A stretch of DNA of 64,000 nt from positions 97,162 to 161,161 of the forward strand of contig JAZSNL010000020.1 of the NCBI GenBank assembly GCA_045536365.1, written 5' to 3'. The notes under the pieces were generated by a model that had not been told where the DNA came from, did no database searches, and was given only the letters and a program-made list of their open reading frames with translations. Source of the DNA: JAZSNL01 sp045536365 (GTDB taxonomy: Bacteria; Bacillota_I; Bacilli_A; ML615J-28; CAG-313). The translations under genes were made by a program, and so were the position numbers. Shown piece by piece: positions 1-8,940 of the stretch (within the stretch, counting starts at the first letter, position 1; each line of letters begins with the position of its first letter).

Positions 1-14
1 AGGGATGAATAAAC

Positions 15-1295
15 ATGAAGTTAAAAAAGAATCATAGTAAAGAATATTTAAAATATTGGCATAATAATGAAGAAATTAATATTCCAAGATATCATTTTAA
101 TAAAAATGATATTCGTGGTGTATGGGTTTCAAATGTTGCAAATATAGATACTCCTAGGGGTTTACCTATTGATGAATATCAAGCGTATTTAAAAGATATG
201 GTTGCAAATATTGCGAGTTATAATTTTAATACAATTATCTTCCAAGTAAGACCTTGTAGTGATGCGTATTATCCTTCAAAACTAAATCCATGGTCTCGTT
301 TTATAACTGGTGAAGAAGGAAAAGATCCTGGATTTGATGTGTTACAATTTGTCATTGATGAAGCTAAAAAATATAATATTAGAGTACATGCGTGGATGAA
401 TCCTTACCGTGTTGCGCAAGTAAGTTTAGAAAAAATGGAAATGACAAAAGAACAATATTTAGAAACTTTACATGAATTAAATTTTGCAAGAAGACATCCA
501 GAACATACTATTTTAGATGGTGCTGGTAAGGTAATTCTTTCCCCATCTCACCCAGAAGTTATTGAATTTGTAACAGAAACAATAATGGAAGTAGTGGATA
601 ACTATGATGTTGAAGGTGTTCATATAGATGACTATTTCTATCCTTACGCAAAGATTCCTGAAGAAGCCGAACAAGAAGATTATTTAAAATATCGTGATTT
701 TGAAGAACAATCATTTGATGATTTTAGAAGAAGCAATGTTAATAAAATGATTAAAAGCATTCATGATGCTATGAAAAAATCGTTTGACAAAAATAATAGA
801 AAAGTTGACTTTGGTATCAGCCCTTTCGCAATCTATCGTACACATAGTTCAATAGTAGAAGGTGGTTGGGATAAAGGATCTTATCATTCTGCAGGTGCTT
901 TACAATGTTATAGTGAGTTATATTCTGATATTTACTTATGGATGAAAGAAGGATGGATTGATTATGTTGTTCCTCAAGTATATTTCCCATTCAGTAGAAA
1001 AGATGTAACTTATCATGACTTAGTATGGTGGTGGAATAATATTTGTGAAGAAACTAAAACTAAACTTTATATTGGTATGGGTATATATCAAATGGGTTCT
1101 AAAAATGCGGAAGGTGAATTACATCCAGCATGGGATAATCCATTAGAAATTCAAAATCAATTAAAGTTTAATTGTCAATTTGAAAATGTTAGTGGAGTTA
1201 TTTTCTTCACTTATAAAGATTTTGTAAAAGGTCAAAATGAAATTAAGAATGAGGCTTTAGATACTGTTAAAAAGTTGTTTAAAGCTAATAAATAA
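15..1295 (+). CDS. GHL10 (DUF187) family glycosidase, cytoplasmic form
   Basis: This 426-residue protein matches the glycosyl-hydrolase-like family 10 (DUF187, YngK type). The family hallmarks are visible: RGVWVSNVANID near residue 34, the strand FNTIIFQVRPCSDAYY near 71, the HAWMNPYR segment near 125 and the acidic GVHIDDYFYPY motif near 200, all in a predicted TIM barrel. YngK-like relatives are often exported, but I see no signal peptide, so it should act in the cytoplasm on an imported glycan. The start at 15 has AGGG ten bases upstream; the ATG at 5 is out of frame and stops at once. A strong terminator follows, so it may end an operon that begins outside the window. Its place before amino-sugar genes suggests a GlcNAc- or MurNAc-containing substrate, which is inference. 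Confidence 0.8.
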   Translation: MKLKKNHSKEYLKYWHNNEEINIPRYHFNKNDIRGVWVSNVANIDTPRGLPIDEYQAYLKDMVANIASYNFNTIIFQVRPCSDAYYPSKLNPWSRFITGEEGKDPGFDVLQFVIDEAKKYNIRVHAWMNPYRVAQVSLEKMEMTKEQYLETLHELNFARRHPEHTILDGAGKVILSPSHPEVIEFVTETIMEVVDNYDVEGVHIDDYFYPYAKIPEEAEQEDYLKYRDFEEQSFDDFRRSNVNKMIKSIHDAMKKSFDKNNRKVDFGISPFAIYRTHSSIVEGGWDKGSYHSAGALQCYSELYSDIYLWMKEGWIDYVVPQVYFPFSRKDVTYHDLVWWWNNICEETKTKLYIGMGIYQMGSKNAEGELHPAWDNPLEIQNQLKFNCQFENVSGVIFFTYKDFVKGQNEIKNEALDTVKKLFKANK

Positions 1296-1305
1296 TTAAA
1301 AAAAT

Positions 1306-1350
1306 AAGAACAATATGACTAAAATAATTTTAGTTTATATTGTTCTTTTT
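1306..1350 (+). terminator. Rho-independent terminator after the GHL10 gene
   Basis: The arms AAGAACAATAT (1306-1316) and ATATTGTTCTT (1337-1347) pair perfectly. An inner ACTAAAA/TTTTAGT pairing extends the stem, and a T-rich run follows. Confidence 0.85.
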
Positions 1351-1390
1351 TCTTTTTCTTCTTAAAATTAAATTTTAACTAGTGTTTCAC

Positions 1391-1419
1391 TTGAATAAAA
1401 ACGTTTTCTTTGGTATAAT
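1391..1419 (+). promoter_or_regulatory. Sigma-A promoter with a cre-like operator in its spacer
   Basis: TTGAAT (1391-1396) and TATAAT (1414-1419) are 17 bp apart, and TGG before the -10 makes it an extended -10 type. The spacer carries ATAAAAACGTTTTCT (1395-1409), which fits the CcpA cre consensus WTGNAANCGNWNNCW with one mismatch. A repressor bound here would block RNA polymerase, so catabolite repression of the downstream operon is the natural reading. Confidence 0.7.
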
Positions 1420-1479
1420 AAGTAAAGTAGTATGGGGTTTTTTCTAAACTTAAGAAAACTCGCGAAAGGAGGCCTTAAA

Positions 1480-3306
1480 ATGTATATTTTTCCTAAACCA
1501 AAGTTTGTAGAACAGTATGATAAAATATTTGATACAACAATAGAAAAAGTATCATTAGGGTCTTTTTCTTATAACCTTTTAAGAGAATTAGAAAGTATTT
1601 TTAAAGGTAAGCTTCAAAATGTTAATGAACCTGGTATAAAGACAATTTCTTTTGTCAATAACCTAATGGTTGAACAACAGGGTTATTTATTATTGATGAA
1701 GGATGAACAAATTATTATTGAGGCTTCTACTGATGTCGGTGCTTATTATGCGGTGCAGACATTGAAACAAATATTTAAATCTTCCCCTGTTAATTGTGTT
1801 AAGATTTATGATTATCCGGATTTGGAAATCAGGGGTATTATGTTAGATATAAGTAGAAATAAAGTTCCTTTAGTTGATACGATAAAACAATTGATAGATG
1901 TATTTAGTAGTTTGAAAATTAATCATTTGGAGCTTTATATTGAAGGGTTTGCGTTAGAGTATAAAAAATATCAAGATATTATTCCACATAAGAATCATCT
2001 TAAACAAAGTGAATATATTGAAATTGAGAACTACGCAAATGAACGATATATAGATTTAGTACCTAATCAAAATGGATTTGGACATATGGAAGAGTGGCTC
2101 GCGTTAGATGAATTTAAAGATTTAGCTGAGTGTCCGGATGGATTTACTATTTGGGGTAGTCACCGACCGCCTACAACGCTTAATCCTCTTGATGAAAGAT
2201 CGACTGAATTAGTTAAGAGTTTGTATGATGAGTTACTTCCAATAAGTACTTCAAAGTATTTCCATATGAACTTTGATGAGCCTTATGAATTAGGCCATGG
2301 AAAAAGTAAAGAATTATGTGATGAATTAAGTAAAGAAGATGTATATATTAACTATTTCACTCCTCTTGCAAGTTATGTGAAGAGTTTCCATAAAACACCG
2401 ATGTTGTGGGGAGATGTATTGATTCACAATAAAGATGCGATTTATAAACTGCCTCATGATGTAATATTTGTTGATTGGGGATATCATAAAGCTTATAATT
2501 TTGAAGAACATGCGAAGATGTTAAATAGTTTAGGAATAAGTTATCTTCTTGCTCCAGGTACTTCGACATGGTCTAATTTTACATGTCGATATGAAGATAT
2601 GTATACAACGATTCAAAATAGTGCAGAGGCTGCTAAACAATATAATGGTCTTGGAATATTAACAACTGATTGGGGAGATATAGGTCACTTACAATATTTA
2701 CCTTTCAGTATGCCGGGCTTCATTTTAGGGGCTTGTTGCAGTTGGGGATCGATGAATGATGAAGAGTTAAAAATATGTTTAGGTAATCTGTTAGGAAGCT
2801 CAGATTTAGCGAGTATAATTTATAATCTGTCTCAATATACAAGCCTTGAAGGCGAATATAGAGATTACGGTAGCAGGTTGTTCTCTAGTATTTTATGGGC
2901 AGAACATGTTATACGAGAAAAACAAGGATTAGATGTTTATTTTAAAAAAATACAAAATAATATTTTAGAGAAAAAAGCGGTTGAAGATATTAGTAAATTG
3001 TTTAATGAATCTAAAGAAAAATTGAAGAAGTTGTATAATAATACAATTTGTCAAGAGTTGTCTAATACGATATTTATATTAGAAACTTTACTAGAATTAA
3101 ATATTTTCTTTGGTGAGTATTTAAACAATCAATATGATGAACATAAACTAGTTAAAATATCTAAAAAATTAGATCAATATGCTCAAACTCATTATGGACT
3201 TTGGTGTGAGCGTAATTTAGAAGAAGGATACTTTATCAGTATTCAAAAAATTAAAAAAGTTCAAAGAATCTTAGAAATGATACAAATAAAGGAGAAAAGT
3301 GTATGA
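1480..3306 (+). CDS. GH20-like beta-N-acetylhexosaminidase, cytoplasmic
   Basis: The protein is 608 residues long from the chosen start. Residues about 55-100 look like the small GH20b domain (GYLLLM, then GAYYAVQTLKQIF). A TIM barrel follows from RGIMLDISRN near 118. The adjacent acid pair expected of the substrate-assisted GH20 mechanism is probably D266-E267 in HMNFDEPYE, although the usual HIGGDE form is altered. No signal peptide is present, so terminal GlcNAc or GalNAc would be removed inside the cell. ATG 1480 is preferred over ATG 1432 because AAAGGAGG (1466-1472) lies just before it and 1432 falls almost on the predicted transcription start. The stop overlaps the next start (ATGA), indicating translational coupling. 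The exact sugar specificity cannot be read from sequence. Confidence 0.8.
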   Translation: MYIFPKPKFVEQYDKIFDTTIEKVSLGSFSYNLLRELESIFKGKLQNVNEPGIKTISFVNNLMVEQQGYLLLMKDEQIIIEASTDVGAYYAVQTLKQIFKSSPVNCVKIYDYPDLEIRGIMLDISRNKVPLVDTIKQLIDVFSSLKINHLELYIEGFALEYKKYQDIIPHKNHLKQSEYIEIENYANERYIDLVPNQNGFGHMEEWLALDEFKDLAECPDGFTIWGSHRPPTTLNPLDERSTELVKSLYDELLPISTSKYFHMNFDEPYELGHGKSKELCDELSKEDVYINYFTPLASYVKSFHKTPMLWGDVLIHNKDAIYKLPHDVIFVDWGYHKAYNFEEHAKMLNSLGISYLLAPGTSTWSNFTCRYEDMYTTIQNSAEAAKQYNGLGILTTDWGDIGHLQYLPFSMPGFILGACCSWGSMNDEELKICLGNLLGSSDLASIIYNLSQYTSLEGEYRDYGSRLFSSILWAEHVIREKQGLDVYFKKIQNNILEKKAVEDISKLFNESKEKLKKLYNNTICQELSNTIFILETLLELNIFFGEYLNNQYDEHKLVKISKKLDQYAQTHYGLWCERNLEEGYFISIQKIKKVQRILEMIQIKEKSV

Positions 3307-6300
3307 GAAAAATTAAGAAGCCCTTTATAGCCTTAATAGTTCTAGTAATTACTTGTTTAGTTGTTGGAACTATAGGGGATCAAATCAAGGCATCTGATGA
3401 ACCAGGTTTCACGGCTGGGGATATTTCATCTTATGTTGATAATCCTTATGATGACTATAAAGCAGAAAAACAAGAATATCATCAGACTAAATATGGGGAC
3501 AAAACAGCGTATCCTCAAGTTAATGATATTGTAATTAATGCATATGAGTATTATGGATTTGGTTATACTAGTGAAATGGATGAAAATGGATATCAAAGTG
3601 TTAAAGTTGTAGATAAAAATGGTAAAGAATTACAATACTATGAAAATATTGCAACAGAAGCTATTAATGATAAACTAGTTATCCAAGAAGATGATGGAAC
3701 AATTACTTGGAAAGTTGAAATTGCTGAACCTGGTTTTTATAACATGGTTTTCAGATACTATCCAATTGAAGGTTATAGTTCAGCTATCGAAAGAACTATT
3801 GCAATAAATGGTGAAGTTCCTTTTAGTTCTGCATCTGCAGTAGCATTCTCAAGAATTTGGGCTGATGCTCCTACAGGATATACTTTAGATGAAAATGGTA
3901 ATAAAGTATTTAAAACTGACCTTAGAGGAAATGCAACAAAACCTCAACAAGTAGAAAAGAGATATTTCTTAAATACTTATGCAAAAGATGCTATGGGTTA
4001 TGAAACAGAAAATTTCCAATTCTATTTAGATTCAGGTGTTAACTATATTACTTTCATTTCAATTAAAGAACCTATGTTATTAGATACTGTAACTATTAAA
4101 CCTGTTAAAGCTGAAAAAACATATGCTCAATATTTACAAGAAATGGAAGCATTACACGGAAGTGTGGATTCATTCCAAGGTGGATTACAAGCAAGAGTTG
4201 AAGCAGAAAATACTTATACTAAATCTTCTCCTACTTTATATCCTACAACTGATAGATCTTCTTCAAAAACTTACCCTTATAGTTATGATAAAACAATGTT
4301 AAATACTATTGGTGGTACATCATGGGCAACTGTTGGAGATTGGATTAGTTGGAATATTAATGTTCCTGAAGATGGTTATTATAATATTTCAATGAGAGTT
4401 AAACAAAACACAGTAAAAGGTATGTATTCTACTCGTGTTGTTTATATTGATGATGAAGTTTTATTTGATGAATTAAGTAGTGTTATTTTCCCTTATGATA
4501 ATAAATGGTATAATTATACATTAGGTAATGAACAAGGTGATTTCTTAATTTATTTAGAAAAAGGTGTTCATACATTAAAAATGGAAGTTTCACTTGGTGC
4601 TTATTCTTCATTAATTGAAAGAATTCAAAATGTTATTGATGATTTAAGTGCTATTTACCGTCAAATTATTTCTTATACTACTGTTAATCCAGATAGCAAC
4701 CGTGACTATCAATTAAATAAAAAGTTCCCTACAATGATGGATGAATTTGAAATGTATGCAAAAGAATTAAGAAGTATTTCAGCTGATATCACTGCTATTT
4801 CAGGAACTAAGAATGATAAGACAGGGGTTATTGATGCAGTAGCAGTACAAATTGAAGACTTCTTAGACAGACCTGGAACAATTCCTGCTCGTTTAGGAAC
4901 TTTCAGTACTAATATTTCTTCACTTGGTACAATCTTATTAGATTTAAGATCTGCACCATTACAATTCGACTATATTTCAGCTCATTCAGAAGATGTTGAA
5001 TTACCTAAAGCAAATGCTAATTTCTTTAGAAAAATTTGGGATGGTATCGTATCATTCTTTGTATCTTTCTTTATTGATTATTCTGCAATCGGTGAAACTG
5101 TAGAAAGTACAGGTTCAAGAACAATTCAAGTATGGATGACTGCTGGTCGTGACCAAGCTAACGTTATTCGTAACTTAATAGATACAAACTTTAGAAAACA
5201 AAATCCAGAAGTTAATGTTGAATTAAAACTTACTGGTGCTGACGTATTATTAAAAGCAACTTTAGCAGGTATTGGACCTGAAGTTGCGTTAAACGTTGAC
5301 TCTTCACTTGCAGTTAACTATGGTTTAAGAAATGCCGTATTAGATTTAACTACAATTGATGAATTCTGGGATACAATTTATATTATCCCTGATGGATCTA
5401 ATGATTATAAAACTGCTCAAGCAGCTGGTTATGAAAATGTTTATATGGCTAGCTCAATGAGATTATATCAATTCTCTGATTATACAACAGATGCAATGTT
5501 TGATAGTACAAGTGTTTCATCTATTGAATATATGAAAGAAAATATTACAGGTGTTTATGCTTTACCTGAAAAACAAAATTTCTTAATGATGTTCGTACGT
5601 GATGACGTATTAAAAGATTTAGGATTAGAAGATCAAATTCCTGAAACTTGGGATGATGTATTAGATTTAGTTGCTGAATTACAAACTGAACAATTACAAT
5701 TCTATATTCCAGTTAATGATGCTGGTGCGACAGCTCTTAACCCAATCTTTGTAAGTCTTTTATATCAAAACGGTGGACAATTATATACAGATGATAACCG
5801 TGAAACTGCATTATTATCAGAACCTGCAATGGATGCGTTCGAATATTGGACTGAGTTTTATACACTTTACTCATTCCCTAAATCAGCAAATTTCGTAAAC
5901 CGTTTCCGTACTGGTGAAATGCCAATCGGTATCTCTTATTATGATTTATATAACACTTTAAGTGTTTCTGCTCCTGAATTAAAAGGTAAATGGTCATTCC
6001 ATATTATTCCTGGTACTGAAAGAGTAATCGTGGATGCACAAGGAAATGAAACTACTTATGTTGACCACACTTCAGTAACTTCTGGTTCTGCGTGTGTTAT
6101 CTTAAAAGGTCCTGCATTAAAGAGTGAACAAGCTAAGATGGACTCTTGGGAATTCTTAAAATGGTGGACATCAGCTGATATTCAAGCTCAATTTGGTCGT
6201 GAAATGGAAGGTATCTTAGGTGCTGCTGCTCGACACAATACAGCTAACGTTATCGCATTACAAGAATTATCTTGGACTTCTGGCGAATTAAGTATCTTAA

Positions 6301-6500
6301 TGGAACAATGGAAACAAACTCATGAAATGCCTAATATAGCAGGTAGTTATATGACAGGTCGTGAAATGGAAAATGCATTCCGTCAAGTAATTAATAACTT
6401 ATATAACGCTAGAGAAGTATTATACGAATACGCATTTAATATCAATAATGAAATTGATCGTAAACGTAAAGAATTTAACTTACCATTAAAAGGAGAATAG
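3303..6500 (+). CDS. Large carbohydrate ABC transporter solute-binding protein with N-terminal carbohydrate-binding-like domains
   Basis: This 1065-residue secreted protein starts with a hydrophobic segment (about 8-26) without a lipobox, so it is either cleaved or held as a signal anchor. Two beta-sandwich modules resembling CBM6/35 folds lie at about 110-260 and 295-400 (VPEDGYYNISMRVKQ). A helical stretch follows, and from about 605 there is a family-1 extracellular solute-binding domain (IQVWMTAGRDQ, IPETWDDVLDLVAELQ). Typical family-1 binding proteins have 400-450 residues, so more than half of this one is extra. It sits directly upstream of two permease genes and should deliver an oligosaccharide to them. 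The fused binding modules suggest a polymeric or wall-linked ligand, which is inference. Confidence 0.85.
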   Translation: MRKIKKPFIALIVLVITCLVVGTIGDQIKASDEPGFTAGDISSYVDNPYDDYKAEKQEYHQTKYGDKTAYPQVNDIVINAYEYYGFGYTSEMDENGYQSVKVVDKNGKELQYYENIATEAINDKLVIQEDDGTITWKVEIAEPGFYNMVFRYYPIEGYSSAIERTIAINGEVPFSSASAVAFSRIWADAPTGYTLDENGNKVFKTDLRGNATKPQQVEKRYFLNTYAKDAMGYETENFQFYLDSGVNYITFISIKEPMLLDTVTIKPVKAEKTYAQYLQEMEALHGSVDSFQGGLQARVEAENTYTKSSPTLYPTTDRSSSKTYPYSYDKTMLNTIGGTSWATVGDWISWNINVPEDGYYNISMRVKQNTVKGMYSTRVVYIDDEVLFDELSSVIFPYDNKWYNYTLGNEQGDFLIYLEKGVHTLKMEVSLGAYSSLIERIQNVIDDLSAIYRQIISYTTVNPDSNRDYQLNKKFPTMMDEFEMYAKELRSISADITAISGTKNDKTGVIDAVAVQIEDFLDRPGTIPARLGTFSTNISSLGTILLDLRSAPLQFDYISAHSEDVELPKANANFFRKIWDGIVSFFVSFFIDYSAIGETVESTGSRTIQVWMTAGRDQANVIRNLIDTNFRKQNPEVNVELKLTGADVLLKATLAGIGPEVALNVDSSLAVNYGLRNAVLDLTTIDEFWDTIYIIPDGSNDYKTAQAAGYENVYMASSMRLYQFSDYTTDAMFDSTSVSSIEYMKENITGVYALPEKQNFLMMFVRDDVLKDLGLEDQIPETWDDVLDLVAELQTEQLQFYIPVNDAGATALNPIFVSLLYQNGGQLYTDDNRETALLSEPAMDAFEYWTEFYTLYSFPKSANFVNRFRTGEMPIGISYYDLYNTLSVSAPELKGKWSFHIIPGTERVIVDAQGNETTYVDHTSVTSGSACVILKGPALKSEQAKMDSWEFLKWWTSADIQAQFGREMEGILGAAARHNTANVIALQELSWTSGELSILMEQWKQTHEMPNIAGSYMTGREMENAFRQVINNLYNAREVLYEYAFNINNEIDRKRKEFNLPLKGE

Positions 6501-6509
6501 GAGGTAAAT

Positions 6510-7901
6510 ATGGAAGTCATTTTATATATCTTATTAGGTATTACTATTATCGCTATAACATATTTATTTATTCAAGTTTTAAGTGGTAATAGAAAACAAC
6601 ATCATAGTTTTCAAAAAGAATTAAAAGAACGTAAAGTTAAAAAGAAAGCTCAAGAAAAAACAAGAGAAGAAAAAGCCCAAGAAAAAGCTGAATTAAAAGC
6701 AGCAATGAAAGAACAAAAAGAAAAATGGGCAAAAGAAGATGCAGAATATGAAGCTGCAGTTAAAGTTAGAATTGAAGAATTAAAAATTCAAGTTGCTGAA
6801 AGTAAACTTAAATTAGATGCTTTAAAATTTGCTTGGGAAGAATCTAAGAAATATCAAAAAGAACATCCTACTGAAGAAACTACAGTTGAAGCAGATGAAC
6901 AAGCATATCGTGAATATTTAACAATTCATGAAAGATTACTTCAAAAATTAAGAATAGAAAAAGATCGTATTTCTTTATATCGTAAAGCAGAAAGATGGAG
7001 TAAACGTGGTGGACGTCTTCGTCGTCAAATCTTCTTAAATAGACAATATTACTATTTAATTACTCCATATACAGTTTTATTTATTATCTTTACTGTTATT
7101 CCTGTATTAATGTCACTTGCATTAAGTTTTACATACTTTAACTTATTAGAACCACCAACATTCATTGGTTGGGAAAACTACATGAGATTGTTTGTAGATG
7201 ATAAAGTATTTACAATCGCTTTAAAGAATACAGCAATCTTAGCTGTAGTAACAGGTCCTTTAAGTTATATTATGGCATTCGTATTTGCTTGGTTAATTAA
7301 TGAATTAAAACCTTTATTAAGAAGTTTCATGACATTAATTTTCTATGCACCATCTATTTCAGGTAACGTATATCTAGTTTGGAAATTAATTTTCAGTAGT
7401 GATATTTATGGTTATGCAAATGCGATTTTAACAAGACTTAATATTATTGATGAACCAATTACTTGGTTACAAGATAGTAAATATATTATTTGGATCTTAA
7501 TCATTGTTCAATTATGGTTAAGTTTAGGTGTAAGTTTCCTTGCCTTCATTGCTGGTTTACAAGGTTGTGAACGTAGTTATTATGAAGCAGGTGCTATCGA
7601 TGGTATTAAAAACCGTTGGCAAGAATTATGGTATATTACTTTACCACAAATGAAATCACAATTATTATTCGGTGCCGTTATGCAAATTACATCAAGTTTG
7701 AGTGTTGCGGAAGTATCGACTCAGATTGCTGGTTTCCCATCAATTGAATATGCTGGTCATACAATTATTACTCACTTAATGGACTATGGTTCACTAAGAA
7801 TGGAAATGGGTTATGCATCAGCTATTGCGACAATTCTATTTATCATTATGATTGTTGCTAACTTATTAGTAAGAAAGATTTTAAGAAGGGTGGGCTCATA
7901 A
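6510..7901 (+). CDS. Sugar ABC transporter permease, MalF type, with N-terminal coiled coil
   Basis: This is a membrane permease of the MalF/UgpA class. The transport core starts near residue 180 (hydrophobic TVLFIIFTVIPVLMSLAL). It carries the cytoplasmic EAA loop near 357 (EAGAIDGIKNRWQELWYITLP), which docks with the ATPase. Before the core there is an extra membrane helix (about 2-24) and a highly charged Lys/Glu-rich segment (about 30-165) likely to form a coiled coil in the cytoplasm. That extension is unusual: family members are normally about 300 residues and this one has 463. An SD (GGAGG) precedes the start. It pairs with the next permease. Confidence 0.9.
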   Translation: MEVILYILLGITIIAITYLFIQVLSGNRKQHHSFQKELKERKVKKKAQEKTREEKAQEKAELKAAMKEQKEKWAKEDAEYEAAVKVRIEELKIQVAESKLKLDALKFAWEESKKYQKEHPTEETTVEADEQAYREYLTIHERLLQKLRIEKDRISLYRKAERWSKRGGRLRRQIFLNRQYYYLITPYTVLFIIFTVIPVLMSLALSFTYFNLLEPPTFIGWENYMRLFVDDKVFTIALKNTAILAVVTGPLSYIMAFVFAWLINELKPLLRSFMTLIFYAPSISGNVYLVWKLIFSSDIYGYANAILTRLNIIDEPITWLQDSKYIIWILIIVQLWLSLGVSFLAFIAGLQGCERSYYEAGAIDGIKNRWQELWYITLPQMKSQLLFGAVMQITSSLSVAEVSTQIAGFPSIEYAGHTIITHLMDYGSLRMEMGYASAIATILFIIMIVANLLVRKILRRVGS

Positions 7902-7902
7902 G

Positions 7903-8928
7903 ATGGCTATAGAAAAAATCCATGTAGATGATGAACAAGTCAAAGGTGTCGGCCTTTCTAAGAAAGAGCTTGCTCGTCAAAAAAGACAAGAAAGAAAGTT
8001 AAAAAAATTCGGTATCAGAAATGAAGCCGAAATGGGTAAATTAGAATTATTCTTCTATAGAATAGAAAAAAGACGTCGTATTAAAAGACGTAAGAGAGTC
8101 AGCAGAAGTAAAGCTGGTGACATTGCATTATTCTTATTGTTATTATTATTTGGTGCATTTAGTGCTTATCCTCTTGTTTATACAATTTGTGCAGCATTTA
8201 AACCTTTAAATGAATTATTCATTTATCCACCAAAATTATTCGTAGAACATCCTACATTAGATAACTTCTTAGACTTATCAGTTCTAATGGAAGATTCATG
8301 GGTTCCGTTCTCAAGATATTTATTCAATACAGTATTTATTACTTTAGCAGGTACAGTTGGTCACGTATTACTTGCGTCAATGGCAGCTTATCCACTTGCT
8401 AAATATAATTTCCCTGGTAGTAAGATTGTCTTTGGTTTAGTAGTTTATTCATTAATGTTCTCTGCAACAGTAACTTCTACTCCAAGATATATCGTATTTA
8501 GTTGTATTGGTTTAATAGATAATCAATTAGCTATTATCGTTCCGGCCTTTGCTTATTCATTAGGTCTATATTTGATGAGACAGTTTATGTCCGATATTAA
8601 TATGGAATTAATTGAAGCAGCTAAGATTGACGGTGCAAATGAATTCCAAATTTATTGGAAGATTATTATGCCGCTTGTTAAACCTGCTTGGTTAACATTA
8701 ATTATTCTTTTATTCCAACAATTATGGAATACAGATGGTGGTACTTATATTTATAGTGAACAATTGAAACCTTTAAGTTATGCATTACACCAAATCGTAT
8801 CTGGTGGTATTGCAAGAACAGGTACTTCAGCAGCTATCATGTTAATTATGATGATTGTTCCAATTTCAGTATTTATCTTATCTCAAAGCCAAATTATTGA
8901 AACAATGGCTCACTCAGGTATGAAATAG
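7903..8928 (+). CDS. Sugar ABC transporter permease, MalG type
   Basis: This 341-residue permease is the partner of the preceding gene, one base away. After a basic cytoplasmic N-terminus of about 70 residues (runs of Lys/Arg) the hydrophobic core begins with IALFLLLLLFGAFSAYPLVY. The EAA motif is near residue 237 (EAAKIDGANEFQIYWKIIMP), as in MalG/LacG proteins. It should form the inner-membrane channel with the MalF-type subunit. No ATP-binding subunit is encoded in the operon, so a shared MsmX/UgpC-type ATPase elsewhere must power it. Confidence 0.92.
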   Translation: MAIEKIHVDDEQVKGVGLSKKELARQKRQERKLKKFGIRNEAEMGKLELFFYRIEKRRRIKRRKRVSRSKAGDIALFLLLLLFGAFSAYPLVYTICAAFKPLNELFIYPPKLFVEHPTLDNFLDLSVLMEDSWVPFSRYLFNTVFITLAGTVGHVLLASMAAYPLAKYNFPGSKIVFGLVVYSLMFSATVTSTPRYIVFSCIGLIDNQLAIIVPAFAYSLGLYLMRQFMSDINMELIEAAKIDGANEFQIYWKIIMPLVKPAWLTLIILLFQQLWNTDGGTYIYSEQLKPLSYALHQIVSGGIARTGTSAAIMLIMMIVPISVFILSQSQIIETMAHSGMK

Positions 8929-8940
8929 GAGGTAGATGGT

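Noticed and set aside
1432..1479. Upstream ATG extending the GH20-like protein by 16 residues
   Set aside because: It lies about six bases from the predicted transcription start and has no SD, while ATG 1480 has AAAGGAGG at good spacing.
3304..3306. Mycoplasma-type code with TGA as Trp
   Set aside because: TGA ends the GH20-like gene and the response regulator gene, long genes contain no in-frame TGA, and Trp is TGG throughout.
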